Source of the DNA: a bacterium
Lineage (GTDB): Bacteria > Margulisbacteria > Marinamargulisbacteria > JAHFDA01
NCBI GenBank assembly: GCA_023249225.1
Contig: JAHFDA010000018.1
Location: 1-46,085, forward strand
Direction: 5' to 3'
Length of the DNA stretch: 46,085 bases
The notes under the pieces were generated by a model. The model had not been told where the DNA came from. It did not search any database and was given only the letters and a program-made list of their open reading frames with translations. Both the position numbers and the translations under genes were made by a program. Below, one piece after another: positions 31,487 to 40,719 of the stretch; position 1 is the stretch's first letter; every line of letters begins with the position of its first letter.

Positions 31487-33325
31487 CTAAAAAGTATGGC
31501 CAATGGAAAAATGGGGCACCGTATGCCCATCGTCGGCAATACCATAATCAAGGCGTATCGGTCCTAGCGGTGTCACCATGCGTACACCCAAACCTTTGCC
31601 CGTACGCACTTGGGATAGATCGAAGGAGGAAAGAGACTGGGTCGCAAAACCGGCATCGTAAAACGCCACCAAAGTGAACATCTCATTAAAGGGATAGCGG
31701 TATTCGATATTAAAGATGCCTTGACGGGTACCCGTGGCAAACGGTGAGGCATCCTCGAAACCACGCACGGTAGTTGATCCCCCGACATAATAAAGCTCAC
31801 TTGACTCCACCACACCCAGTTTTAATCCTCCAATCAGGCGAAAAGCCAGCGTCGCCTTGTCTCCGATGGGATAAAAATGATTGAGGTTCACGTCCAGGCG
31901 GGTAAAAGCAATGGATTGGCTGTCGATGGGAATACCCTGCTCGACACTCATGCTGTAAAGCACCCCCATACGGGGCGAAAGAATGTAATCACGCGTATCA
32001 AAAGCCAATGTTTCGCGCACGCTACGGATCTTGTAAAAGCTGCGGTCACCCGGGTTGGGGCTGGGTACGCTGACTTCCTCGCCCTTGAGCGTGGTGCTTA
32101 AACTGAACTGCTCCGACAAGGGTTGGGTCAGGCTGCCGTCCATGCCCACCCGCGTTTCATTGCGGTAATTGATCTGTGAGCTACTTCCCAGGTATGACGT
32201 GACACCCGAGGTGTTCCACACCCGCAGCGTCACTGGACGGTAAGCCTCTAAAAACCAGTTGCTTGAGTACTTAAATTGATAGGTGTTGGACTTGCCAAAC
32301 TGCCCTTTGAGCATGGCGTTATACCCCTCGCCAAAAAGATTTTCAAGATTGAGATCGGTAAAAAGAAACAGTCCGTCCAATTGGGAATAGCCTCCGCCCA
32401 AGCTGACCGATCCGCCCGATTTTTCATCCACTTCGATGGTAATCACCACGTGGGATGGATCGCGCCCGGGCGTTACGTTGGGGTTGATACTGTCAAAGTA
32501 ACCCAGGTTGAAGATACGGCGTATGTCTTTTTCGAAAAGGTCCCGGCGAAACACTTCGCCTTCATGCAGGTACATTTCCCTTAAAATCACATGCGGTTTG
32601 GTGCGGTCATTGCCCAGGATAATAATTTTTTCGATCATGCCTTCAGCCAACGTAAATTCCAAGGTTGGATCCTGTGGGTCTGGCCGTTTGACGTTGAGTA
32701 CCTTGGTCAGAATATAACCTTTGTCCTGGTAATGTTGTTCGATAACTTTGATATCTTCGCGCAAACCGTTAACGTTTAACGCTTGACCAGCACGATGCGC
32801 CAGAAGCGCCTCCAGTTCTTGCGCGGTAAAAACCGTGTTCCCCGTAAAAAGAATGCTTTCGACAATAGGGTTTTCGACCAGACTGATGCATAGCTCACCG
32901 CTTTCTGGCCGGTACTCCCAGGTCACATCTTCAAAGACACCCAGGGCATGCATATTTTTGATCTCACGTTCGATGCGCAAGCGATGGTAATTTTCGCCCA
33001 CCCGCAGGGTCAGTTTCTCCTGCACCAGTTTAATGTTAGCTTCGCTTGCGCCGGTCACAACCACGCTTGAAAACGAGACATAGTCTGCATCCTCCGGTAC
33101 TTCAGGAAGCAGGGCGGGCGGAAGTTCGTTTTCACTGGGTGATGCGGTATCGGCATGTTCACGAACGTCAATGCTGATGGGCAAGAGTTGTTCTAATAAA
33201 TATTGTAAAGAATCTACTTTGGGTTCTTCTTCAAAATCCAAGCCGCACCAGGCGCTTTGCGGTAGCCCCACCAGCATGATTAACCCGGCGCAGACCAGCG
33301 CTGTCCGAAACCGGGAAAACCGCAT
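31487..33325 (-). CDS. bamA: outer-membrane assembly factor BamA
   Basis: Omp85 insertase. From the ATG at 33323-33325 it is 612 aa with a signal peptide ending near QSAWC. By eye only three POTRA domains fit between residues about 75 and 310 (starting VSFSSVVVTGA, VESILFTGNTVFTA and IEKIIILGNDRTK), against five in E. coli (810 aa). The barrel has the conserved STTVRGFEDASPFATG loop-6 lid and ends HFSIGHTF with terminal Phe. The longer frame to 33388 would overlap the divergent SPOR gene. Confidence 0.93.
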   Translation of the reverse strand: MRFSRFRTALVCAGLIMLVGLPQSAWCGLDFEEEPKVDSLQYLLEQLLPISIDVREHADTASPSENELPPALLPEVPEDADYVSFSSVVVTGASEANIKLVQEKLTLRVGENYHRLRIEREIKNMHALGVFEDVTWEYRPESGELCISLVENPIVESILFTGNTVFTAQELEALLAHRAGQALNVNGLREDIKVIEQHYQDKGYILTKVLNVKRPDPQDPTLEFTLAEGMIEKIIILGNDRTKPHVILREMYLHEGEVFRRDLFEKDIRRIFNLGYFDSINPNVTPGRDPSHVVITIEVDEKSGGSVSLGGGYSQLDGLFLFTDLNLENLFGEGYNAMLKGQFGKSNTYQFKYSSNWFLEAYRPVTLRVWNTSGVTSYLGSSSQINYRNETRVGMDGSLTQPLSEQFSLSTTLKGEEVSVPSPNPGDRSFYKIRSVRETLAFDTRDYILSPRMGVLYSMSVEQGIPIDSQSIAFTRLDVNLNHFYPIGDKATLAFRLIGGLKLGVVESSELYYVGGSTTVRGFEDASPFATGTRQGIFNIEYRYPFNEMFTLVAFYDAGFATQSLSSFDLSQVRTGKGLGVRMVTPLGPIRLDYGIADDGHTVPHFSIGHTF

Positions 33326-33378
33326 AACGCTAATTGTACAAAATAGAATGCCAAAAGGATTAATGCTAATATTTTTAC

Positions 33379-34182
33379 ATGAGCACACAAGACCCTAAAA
33401 AGCTGACCGAAACTGCCGAGACCTTTGAGGATACCCCCGACGAACGTCTGGAATTTAACGATGGTGTCGGCGATATGCTGCGCCCACGTGAGAAAGATGG
33501 TTTTGGCTGGTTTTCCACCCTATTGATTATTGCTTTGTCGGTATTGGTGATCATCATTAGTTTTTGGATCAGTTTTAACGTGGGTAAAAAAATATTTCTC
33601 AAAGAAGCTCCCGCGCCAAAGGTGGAAAGTCCGCTGTGGGAAGAAGTGCCTGCCACACCTGAAAATGCAGCTCCCCCGGCAACAGCACCCGCTGCCGAAA
33701 AGGCTCCCGCCGAGGAGTTGTTGCCGCCCTCACAACCCAGTGTTAAGCCCGTCGAAAACGTTGCCCCTCCTGTTCCGGCCGTTAAACCTGTTCCAGCTCA
33801 AGTCGCCCCTGCCCTAAAACCACAAGTTCAAAACGTTCAAGCACAAAATAAGCCGGTACCTCCCGCACCCAAGCCAGCGCCTGTGGTCACAATACCCAAG
33901 CCCACTGTCCCCGCACCCAGACCGGCGGCTGTGGTTCCCATTGCTAAACCCAGCAAAGTGCTGATGCGCGTGATCGCTGGTAGTTTTAGTGATGCGGCTG
34001 GCGCCCAGCAGCTGGCAAACATGCTGACTCAAAAAGGCATTCCTTCATTTGTATGGGCCCATGCCTTGGGAGATAAAACAGTTTACCGTGTGCAAGCGGG
34101 CGCTTTTGGTTATGCCGAACGCGCCGAAGCCATGGTCAGCCACCTTAAAAACCTGGGTTACGACGCCTACATCATGCAGTAA
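33379..34182 (+). CDS. SPOR-domain membrane protein
   Basis: A 267-aa single-pass protein: cytosolic acidic head (1-47), one membrane helix (about 48-70, TLLIIALSVLVIIISFWISF), a Pro/Ala/Val-rich periplasmic linker of about 110 residues, and a C-terminal SPOR domain (VLMRVIAGSFSDAAGAQQL to the end) that binds denuded glycan at the division septum. A role in division or envelope constriction is likely. It is divergent from bamA and lies upstream of maf and mreB. Confidence 0.9.
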   Translation: MSTQDPKKLTETAETFEDTPDERLEFNDGVGDMLRPREKDGFGWFSTLLIIALSVLVIIISFWISFNVGKKIFLKEAPAPKVESPLWEEVPATPENAAPPATAPAAEKAPAEELLPPSQPSVKPVENVAPPVPAVKPVPAQVAPALKPQVQNVQAQNKPVPPAPKPAPVVTIPKPTVPAPRPAAVVPIAKPSKVLMRVIAGSFSDAAGAQQLANMLTQKGIPSFVWAHALGDKTVYRVQAGAFGYAERAEAMVSHLKNLGYDAYIMQ

Positions 34183-34193
34183 ATCCTGGTAAC

Positions 34194-34757
34194 GTGGTGC
34201 AGCTGATACTGTCTTCACAGTCGCCCCGTCGGCATACCCTTTTAAGCCAATTAGGTTATCACTTTGAGACCCATGTACCCGATATTTCCGAGCACTTGGA
34301 TCCGCTTGACCTTGAGCCTTCGCTTTTAGCACTGGCCCGTCTTAAAGCCTTGGACGCCCGCAAGAAATTTTCAAGCGGCTTGAGCATCGGCTGCGATACC
34401 GTTGTGCTCATCGACGGTCAGGTGCTTGGTAAACCCCGCGATGCAAAGGCTGCCCGCGCCATGTTGCGCCAACTCTCGGGACGTACGCATCAGGTCAAAA
34501 GCGCTCTGGCCCTGGTTAAGCTTGACAACGGACAAAGCAAAAGCGATCTTGAAACCACCGATGTCACGTTTCGGACGCTGTCAGACAAGGACATAGAAAC
34601 CTATATTGTCGGCCCAGAACCTTACGACAAGGCCGGCGCTTATGCCGCACAAGGTCAAGGCACGGTATTCATTGCGTGCGTATCCGGCTGCTTAAACAAT
34701 GTCATCGGTTTTCCGGTGGCCTTGTTTTTGCGGCTACTGTCACAGTTTAAGGATTGA
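34194..34757 (+). CDS. maf: Maf-family nucleotide pyrophosphatase
   Basis: A 187-aa house-cleaning enzyme hydrolysing dTTP, UTP or modified nucleotides. Motifs: LILSSQSPRRHTLLSQLGY at the N-terminus, IGCDTVV, GRTHQVKSALAL and PYDKAGAYAAQGQG. Starts at the first or second of two GTGs, 11 bp after the SPOR gene. maf beside mreB is a common arrangement. Confidence 0.94.
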   Translation: MVQLILSSQSPRRHTLLSQLGYHFETHVPDISEHLDPLDLEPSLLALARLKALDARKKFSSGLSIGCDTVVLIDGQVLGKPRDAKAARAMLRQLSGRTHQVKSALALVKLDNGQSKSDLETTDVTFRTLSDKDIETYIVGPEPYDKAGAYAAQGQGTVFIACVSGCLNNVIGFPVALFLRLLSQFKD

Positions 34758-34769
34758 TACACTAGTCCT

Positions 34770-35816
34770 GTGAGTTTTCTGACAAAACTGCATAAACGCT
34801 TTTCACGCGACATGGGCATTGATCTTGGAACTGCCAATACCCTGGTGTATGTGCGCAACGAGGGTATTGTTCTACAAGAGCCCTCGGTGGTGGCCATAGA
34901 AAAAGGCACCAAAAAAGTATTGGCGGTAGGCGACGAAGCCCGCAAAATGATTGGACGTACGCCGCAGTCGATCATTGCCGTGCGCCCGATGAAAGGCGGC
35001 GTCATCGCCGATTTTGAAATTGCGCACGCCATGCTACGCAGCTTTATTCAAAAAGTGCATACAAAAAAAACCTTGTTTAAACCACGCGTGGTCATTGGTA
35101 TTCCATCGGGTATTACCGAAGTGGAAAAACGCGCTGTGATTGATGCCGCCATGGCCGCTGGCGTCAAAGACGTGTACCTGATTGAAGAACCCATGGCTGC
35201 GGCCATCGGGGCCAAATTGCCTGTTTCGGAACCCACCGGAAACATGATTGTCGACATCGGTGGCGGCACCACCGAAGTGGCTGTCATCAGCTTGGGAGGC
35301 ATCGTGGAATCGCGTTCGATACGCGTGGCTGGTGACGCGCTGGATGAAGCCCTGATGAGCCACTGCCGCAAAAACTATAATCTGCTCATCGGCGAACAAA
35401 GCGCTGAAGAAATTAAAATCAGGGTGGGTTCAGCTTACCCTCTGCATGAGGAGCTTTCGATGTCGATCCGTGGACGCGACACCGTCTCGGGCATGCCTAA
35501 AACGCTGGCACTGACTTCCACCGAAATCCGCGATGCCTTGTCGGAACCTCTCAATACCATCATAGAAGCCATCCGTTTTACATTGGAAAAAATCCCGCCA
35601 GAGCTTTCTTCGGATATTGCCGAAAAAGGTATCGTCATGGCCGGGGGCGGAGCCTTACTGCGGGGCCTGGATGATCTGATTACGCTTGAAACCGAAATGC
35701 CGGTGCACCGTGTGGATAACCCCCTGCAGTGCGTTGTCATGGGCACCGGCTATGTGCTGGAGGAACTTGAAAACATTTCGCCCAGCCGGTACATTATCAA
35801 GAACTATTACAAGTAA
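34770..35816 (+). CDS. mreB: rod-shape actin homologue MreB
   Basis: A 348-aa actin-fold ATPase that guides lateral wall synthesis under the membrane. Phosphate 1 loop MGIDLGTANTLVYV, IGIPSGITEVEKRAV, phosphate 2 MIVDIGGGTTEVAVISL, and MAGGGALLRGLDDLI. Start GTG at 34770. The N-terminus (LTKLHKRFSRD) may form an amphipathic anchor. No mreC or mreD follows; a DUF3006-like gene comes 12 bp later. Confidence 0.97.
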   Translation: MSFLTKLHKRFSRDMGIDLGTANTLVYVRNEGIVLQEPSVVAIEKGTKKVLAVGDEARKMIGRTPQSIIAVRPMKGGVIADFEIAHAMLRSFIQKVHTKKTLFKPRVVIGIPSGITEVEKRAVIDAAMAAGVKDVYLIEEPMAAAIGAKLPVSEPTGNMIVDIGGGTTEVAVISLGGIVESRSIRVAGDALDEALMSHCRKNYNLLIGEQSAEEIKIRVGSAYPLHEELSMSIRGRDTVSGMPKTLALTSTEIRDALSEPLNTIIEAIRFTLEKIPPELSSDIAEKGIVMAGGGALLRGLDDLITLETEMPVHRVDNPLQCVVMGTGYVLEELENISPSRYIIKNYYK

Positions 35817-35827
35817 CGAGGGGTTTT

Positions 35828-36082
35828 ATGAGCGATTCATCTCATTTTCAAGCAGTCATTGAGCGTATTGAAGAAGACAAGGCGGTTTTGTCTATCCAAC
35901 CCGTAGGTCGCATCGAAATTCCGCTTGAGTACCTGCCCTCGGAAGCTGAAGAAGGTGCCCGTTTGCATTTTGAAGTCATCATCGACGCCGAAGGCAGCCA
36001 GTATATAAAGAAAGCCCCCGCCGAAGAGGAAAGTTCCGAAGAGGAAGAAGCTGCATACGAATACAGTGATGATGTGGCTTAG
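35828..36082 (+). CDS. small acidic DUF3006-like protein
   Basis: An 84-aa protein. Residues 8-55 (FQAVIERIEEDKAVL, then RIEIPLEYLPSEAEEGARLHFEV) match the short beta domain I know as DUF3006, of unknown function. The tail is strongly acidic (EEESSEEEEAAYEYSDD). GAGGGG precedes the ATG. It lies 12 bp after mreB, so probably cotranscribed. Confidence 0.75.
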   Translation: MSDSSHFQAVIERIEEDKAVLSIQPVGRIEIPLEYLPSEAEEGARLHFEVIIDAEGSQYIKKAPAEEESSEEEEAAYEYSDDVA

Positions 36083-36100
36083 CCTGAACACCCAACCAGA

Positions 36101-37513
36101 TTAATCCTGGCGTTTACGTTCTAAAAGAAATTCTGTTTCAACCTGACCGATGGCCTCAAAAGATTCTTCGTTGAGATGCGCCACAACGCGCCTGGCCGAA
36201 ATCCATTCGCCATTATCTTTAAGAATCGACACTTGATCATCTAACTCAATAATATCTTCGGCCTCAATGTAACGCGCATGCTGCGCGCGTGCGCGTTGTT
36301 CTTTTTGGATCACCAGCACGTTACCCGAAGCCTGTGCATTTTGCGTCTTGCGTTCAAGTTGCAGCATATCCGCCATGAGCAAAGCCGGTTTGCGTAAAGC
36401 CGACACGACCGTGGGATTTTCGATGCGTTCGGCGCTTTCTGGCCGGATCAGGTCACGAAATTCGTGCACATGCATTTGTGCATTGCCGTAAAGTTCCAGC
36501 ATGTCGCGCTTGCGGTAAAACGCCCCGCGCTCGGAACGCAATGCTTTGTCGCGTTCCTGAATATCCACATCGCCTGAAAAGGTAGCTTCGGTAAGGCTTT
36601 GATCGGCAGTCACGATACGCGCCGACAATTCGCGGGCGTGGATCACCGTGCCTCGGTCGACCAACACAAGCTCCACCTGATCCTGCAGTTTGAGATTTCC
36701 CTTTCCGTCCTGATAGCTTCCACGGCCGGCAAAGGCCTCGTGGTCTGATCGGATAAATTTAACCCGACCATTAAAACGCACTTCGTTGCCCGACGTGTCG
36801 TTAAGCAAAAAGGTCAGTTGTTGACAGTTTAAAGTCGTCGACGGTTGATCGGGCTGGTCGGCATCAAACAGCCACCATTGCACGTCACGGTTGACCGTGG
36901 TCACTTCGGTGTCGAGATCAGCCCATAGTTCCTGGGCCGTGACGATGCTGCGTACGCTGTGCAGCGAAAAACCCACCGGCACAAAGACTTCATTGTTTTC
37001 ATGGTTGATCTCGGCCTTTTGAGTGTCGATAACGCTGCCTTCATAGTTAAGCGACACCGCCCCCTCGGCGATGCTCTTGCGAATGTTGGAGTTGTAATAC
37101 AGCTTGCTGCAAGCCACGTTAAGGTAACGGATCTTGTCCGGACGTTGCAGATACACGTCGGCCCGCACAGCGCCTTCGGCTTCGAGCCATTCGCGCTGGC
37201 TGTCACCCTTGCCCTTATGGGCGTACAGACCCGCCATGACCACGCGGCCTTTTTCAAAGAGCGTGCCATTGCGGATATCCTCAAAAAATCCGGTATTTTT
37301 GTCTACCCCAGTCCAGGTGTAGGCCGATTCAATTTCCCAGGCTTTTTCCTGGCCCCGGTATCCCACCACCTTGAGCCGGTTCATTTCTACCACACGTTCC
37401 GGAGGCAGGCCGCCACTCACCAGCGTATAGTTGCGTGTATGGTACACAAAGGCCCCCGCACCAACGGTAAGCGCCAATAGCAGCCAGACCCCCCAAAACG
37501 TCAGTGAACGCAT
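36101..37513 (-). CDS. LptC/OstA-like LPS-export protein, long form
   Basis: A 470-aa protein with one N-terminal membrane helix (residues 7-25) and a long periplasmic part of repeating short beta strands. The first third (from VVEMNRLKVVGYRGQEKAWEIESA) resembles LptC. Later segments (GRVKFIRSDHEAFAGRGSY, ATFSGDVDIQERDKALRSERG, KTQNAQASGNVLVIQKEQ) look like several OstA/LptA beta-jellyroll units. LptC alone is about 190 aa, so this looks like an LptC head with an extended LptA-like bridge. It should carry LPS across the periplasm. It lies 6 bp after the aldehyde dehydrogenase, which is probably not functionally linked. Confidence 0.75.
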   Translation of the reverse strand: MRSLTFWGVWLLLALTVGAGAFVYHTRNYTLVSGGLPPERVVEMNRLKVVGYRGQEKAWEIESAYTWTGVDKNTGFFEDIRNGTLFEKGRVVMAGLYAHKGKGDSQREWLEAEGAVRADVYLQRPDKIRYLNVACSKLYYNSNIRKSIAEGAVSLNYEGSVIDTQKAEINHENNEVFVPVGFSLHSVRSIVTAQELWADLDTEVTTVNRDVQWWLFDADQPDQPSTTLNCQQLTFLLNDTSGNEVRFNGRVKFIRSDHEAFAGRGSYQDGKGNLKLQDQVELVLVDRGTVIHARELSARIVTADQSLTEATFSGDVDIQERDKALRSERGAFYRKRDMLELYGNAQMHVHEFRDLIRPESAERIENPTVVSALRKPALLMADMLQLERKTQNAQASGNVLVIQKEQRARAQHARYIEAEDIIELDDQVSILKDNGEWISARRVVAHLNEESFEAIGQVETEFLLERKRQD

Positions 37514-37519
37514 CCCAGG

Positions 37520-38812
37520 CTAGGCCGCTGGCAAGAGCACAAGGTTGCGGGGTTCGGAGTAGTGCTCCATGGCAAAGCGCACACCCTCGCGTCCAAAACC
37601 ACTGTCCTTGGTGCCCCCATAGGGCATGGTATCTAGCCGAAAGGTTGGAATCTCGTTAACGAGCACGGTGCCCATACGCAACGATTCAAAGGCTTCAAAG
37701 GCCGTGGCCTGCGAGCGGGTATAGATCGAAGCCTGTAAACCGTAACGAAACTGGTTAACACACGCGTACACCTCGGGCAGATTTCGGTAACGGTGCACAA
37801 TCAGCACCGGGCCAAAGGCTTCTTCGCACACCAGCGGCAGTTGTTCCGGTACCTGCGTGAGTACGGTGGGATACACCAGCGCGCCTTGACGTTTACCTCC
37901 ACAAAGCAACTTTGCACCCTGCGCTGTGGCTTGCCCGATCCAGGCCATGACGCGGTCCGCTGCTGCAGCATCGATCAGTGGGGGCACCAGGGTCTTGGCA
38001 CGACGTGGGTCGCCGACACCCAGACGCAAGGTTTCTTTTTTTAAGGCTTTTATAAAAGAATCATAAAAACTTTCGTGCACCCAAATTTGTTGCACCGCAA
38101 TACAGACCTGGCCAGCATACATAAAAGCGCCCCATGCCAACCGTGGCAGAGCGCTTTGCCATAAGGCATCGGGCGCTAAGATCACGGAGGCGTTTCCCCC
38201 CAGTTCAAGCAAGACCTGTTTTTTTCCGGCCTCGGCCTTGATACGCCAGCCAATGTCTGCTGATCCGGTAAAACTAACCACCGCAAAACGTGCATCCCAT
38301 ACCCAACGCATGACATCCTGATTAGAACATTGCAACACTTGTGCCGCCGCTGCTGGCCAGCCCGCGCGGTGTACCAGATTAACCAGGGCCTGGCCCGTTT
38401 GCACCGCCCGGGGCGAAGGCTTAAGCGCAAATGGCATGCCCAGCGCCATGGCCGGGGCAATCTTGTGCATGGGCAGATTAAACGGGTAGTTAAACGGCGT
38501 AATTGCCAGCAGGGGCCCGCGTGGCAGCTTTTTTGAAAAAATCTGGTGCCGCAGCGTATGTTGCTGAACATCGGCCTGCAGCCACTCACCATGTTGCCTG
38601 ACGCTCTCTTCCGCCGCATCCTGGCACACGGCCACCGCGCGGCGGACTTCGTTTTGCGCCAGCGAAATTGGTTTTTTGACTTCGCTGCAGATCAGACGCG
38701 CAAGTTGAGACTGCTCTTTTTCGATCAGTCCCGCCAGGCGCTGGAGTATTTTCTTGCGTTCATAGGCTGGCAAAGTCAATTGCGGAAAAGGTTTTAAGCT
38801 TTTAGAAGCCAT
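37520..38812 (-). CDS. aldehyde dehydrogenase family protein
   Basis: NAD(P)-dependent ALDH of 430 aa, about 50 residues shorter than most (470-500), with the loss at the N-terminus. Motifs: PRGPLLAITPFNYPFNLPMHKIAPAM (Rossmann entry), FTGSADIGWRI, catalytic Glu in LLELGGNASVIL, catalytic Cys in MYAGQVCIAVQQ, and EEAFGPVLIVHRY. The nearest types are succinate-semialdehyde, lactaldehyde or non-phosphorylating glyceraldehyde-3-phosphate dehydrogenase; substrate unresolved. Confidence 0.9.
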   Translation of the reverse strand: MASKSLKPFPQLTLPAYERKKILQRLAGLIEKEQSQLARLICSEVKKPISLAQNEVRRAVAVCQDAAEESVRQHGEWLQADVQQHTLRHQIFSKKLPRGPLLAITPFNYPFNLPMHKIAPAMALGMPFALKPSPRAVQTGQALVNLVHRAGWPAAAAQVLQCSNQDVMRWVWDARFAVVSFTGSADIGWRIKAEAGKKQVLLELGGNASVILAPDALWQSALPRLAWGAFMYAGQVCIAVQQIWVHESFYDSFIKALKKETLRLGVGDPRRAKTLVPPLIDAAAADRVMAWIGQATAQGAKLLCGGKRQGALVYPTVLTQVPEQLPLVCEEAFGPVLIVHRYRNLPEVYACVNQFRYGLQASIYTRSQATAFEAFESLRMGTVLVNEIPTFRLDTMPYGGTKDSGFGREGVRFAMEHYSEPRNLVLLPAA

Positions 38813-38819
38813 TGCATAA

Positions 38820-38985
38820 ATACCTTGTCGCGAAAAAACAGGATTTTGAGCGAGACGAGGCGCATGAGAAAAATGCCCGGAGGCCTAGCAGCGCTAGGTT
38901 GAGGACATTTTTTGAAAGGCAACGATGTCGCAGCCAAAAGGCTGATTTTGCAGTAAAGGGGTTGATGCGATGGCTTCTAGACACA
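38820..38985. repeat. candidate dispersed structured repeat
   Basis: This non-coding stretch upstream of the aldehyde dehydrogenase has small nested palindromes: GCAT..ATGC about 38861, CCTAGC-AGC-GCTAGG (38884-38898), and GCC-AAAA-GGC. An antisense 60-codon frame runs through it without a ribosome-binding site. Base composition differs from both neighbours. Only one copy occurs in this window, so the repeat nature is inference. The rest of the gap to 39140 is AT-rich leader with no clear promoter. Confidence 0.35.
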
Positions 38986-39140
38986 ATTTAATGATACCCC
39001 AAGCATGACAGTGCCTCTTGGTCGGCAAAAATTTACCTCAAATTTGATTGATGACCTAAAGATATGTTTTTAACCTGTGTTTTAAGGGAAATAATCAATG
39101 CAAAACTTGTCCGCCAAGTAAGACCATGCAAGGAGTTGAT

Positions 39141-40715
39141 ATGTCTTACATAAAACGTAGCCGATCGTCGGGGGGGCAAGCCATCATCTTAGGCGTACTG
39201 CTTTTGTCGGGCTTGGTGTTTACCAGTTCCCTAGCCATGGATATCGCCAGCCTGGTCAATCAAAAGGGGCGCCTGCAAGCTGTGGCCGAAGTGGCGGCTT
39301 TGTCTGCAATCGGCAAAAAAAATGATGGCACCGCGGCTGTGCTGAATGCTGCTCAAGCGGTTATCGCAGACAATCTGGGTGAGAGTAATATGGGTAACCA
39401 TAGCATTACCATTGAATATCCCTACAACGGCACCAATGAAGAAATTGTCTACGTGTCGATTAGCAAACCTTTAAGCAACTCACCCTTTTTAATGTCAGAT
39501 TTTTTTGTAAGCGGCAATACCGCCGGCCGGGCTTACGCCCACTTTAGCGGAGACAACAGCAACTGGCCCGAGTTTCAACGCGACGCCGAGAGCGACGGCT
39601 ATAACGTCAATACCCAGATTGCTCCGCCCTTGCAGAAGCTTTTTACTTATGAAACTTCGGGTTTTCCGCGCAGCCAGGTCGCCATTTATAACCGCATCGG
39701 TTACCTGACCTCGAGCACGCATTTACATGCCGTGGATCTGATTACCGGACAAGAACAATGGAAAGTCGATATAGGCTCGGCCTCGGGTTGCGCGCCCACC
39801 GTCCATAACGGCAAAATTTATATAGGTACAAATTCAAATTCGGCGGTATTTTATTGTTTTAACACCAGTGGCGCCGTCTTATGGCAAACCGCCATGCGTA
39901 AAATTGGCACCAACTGCGGCCTGGCGGTCAATGACCAATATGTGTTTATCAACAGTTCGGATGACGGGCGCCTGTATGTGCTTAACGCTGACACGGGTGC
40001 CATTGTTATTCCCAATCCGGTACTGGCCTCATATTACAATCCGCCCAAGGGTTTTTTAAATACCGGTATCGCTGGCCCGGGAAGCTTTGGCGGTTTTAGC
40101 AAACCCGCTTTTTGGAACAACTCGTTAATCTACACCGCCGATGTGGCGCGGGTGGCTGCCTATGACGTCAACACCTTTGCGCAGCTATGGTCGCGTGATT
40201 TGTCTGGCATAGACAATGCCGTCCTTGACGGCGTATGCGTCTACCAAAACGCCGTGTACCTGGGGGGCAGCAAATACGCCTTTGGGCTCGATGCCGCTAA
40301 CGGCAATACCCTGTGGACATACCTTGTGAACCTGCGCTGCACTTCGCCCGCCGCTTACGATGGCATCGTGGTGCTGGGATCCGAAGAAAGGATCACCGGA
40401 CTCAATTCCGCCAGCGGCGCACTGGTATGGCAATACATCGAAACTGAAAAAGCCAAGTCTTTTTCGACCCCCGCCATTGCCAATGGCAACGTGTACGCCA
40501 TTAATGACAACTCAAAATCAGGTCTGCATGTGGTCGATCTTTATACCGGAGCTTTGGTGTGGAAAAGTGAAGATAAGATTAACATCTACTACCGCGACTG
40601 CGCGCCATCGATTGGCTACGGCAAGGTCGTCTGTCCGGGACATTCGACCAAGCAAAAAATTGTTTATGGCCCCAGCAACGGCAACAAACCACGCCTGATC
40701 ACCCCACCGGCCTAA
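39141..40715 (+). CDS. TadG-like pseudopilin N-terminus fused to PQQ-type beta-propeller
   Basis: A 524-aa protein starting at the ATG with AAGGAG 6 bp upstream (39141). Residues 1-60 (SSGGQAIILGVLLLSGLVFT, then DIASLVNQKGRLQAVAEVAALSA) are the membrane-anchored TadG-type start. From about residue 165 come repeats of the PQQ/quinoprotein WD-like propeller (LHAVDLITGQEQWKVDIG, FYCFNTSGAVLWQTAM, LYVLNADTGA, TGLNSASGALVWQYIE, LHVVDLYTGALVWKSED). The propeller should sit outside the cytoplasm, perhaps as a surface or adhesion module. It is first of three Tad-type genes. Confidence 0.8.
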   Translation: MSYIKRSRSSGGQAIILGVLLLSGLVFTSSLAMDIASLVNQKGRLQAVAEVAALSAIGKKNDGTAAVLNAAQAVIADNLGESNMGNHSITIEYPYNGTNEEIVYVSISKPLSNSPFLMSDFFVSGNTAGRAYAHFSGDNSNWPEFQRDAESDGYNVNTQIAPPLQKLFTYETSGFPRSQVAIYNRIGYLTSSTHLHAVDLITGQEQWKVDIGSASGCAPTVHNGKIYIGTNSNSAVFYCFNTSGAVLWQTAMRKIGTNCGLAVNDQYVFINSSDDGRLYVLNADTGAIVIPNPVLASYYNPPKGFLNTGIAGPGSFGGFSKPAFWNNSLIYTADVARVAAYDVNTFAQLWSRDLSGIDNAVLDGVCVYQNAVYLGGSKYAFGLDAANGNTLWTYLVNLRCTSPAAYDGIVVLGSEERITGLNSASGALVWQYIETEKAKSFSTPAIANGNVYAINDNSKSGLHVVDLYTGALVWKSEDKINIYYRDCAPSIGYGKVVCPGHSTKQKIVYGPSNGNKPRLITPPA

Positions 40716-40719
40716 CAAC

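Noticed and set aside
38802-38984. 60-codon minus-strand frame as a gene.
   Set aside because: No ribosome-binding site, overlaps the aldehyde dehydrogenase start, and lies in a palindromic segment with gene-unlike composition.
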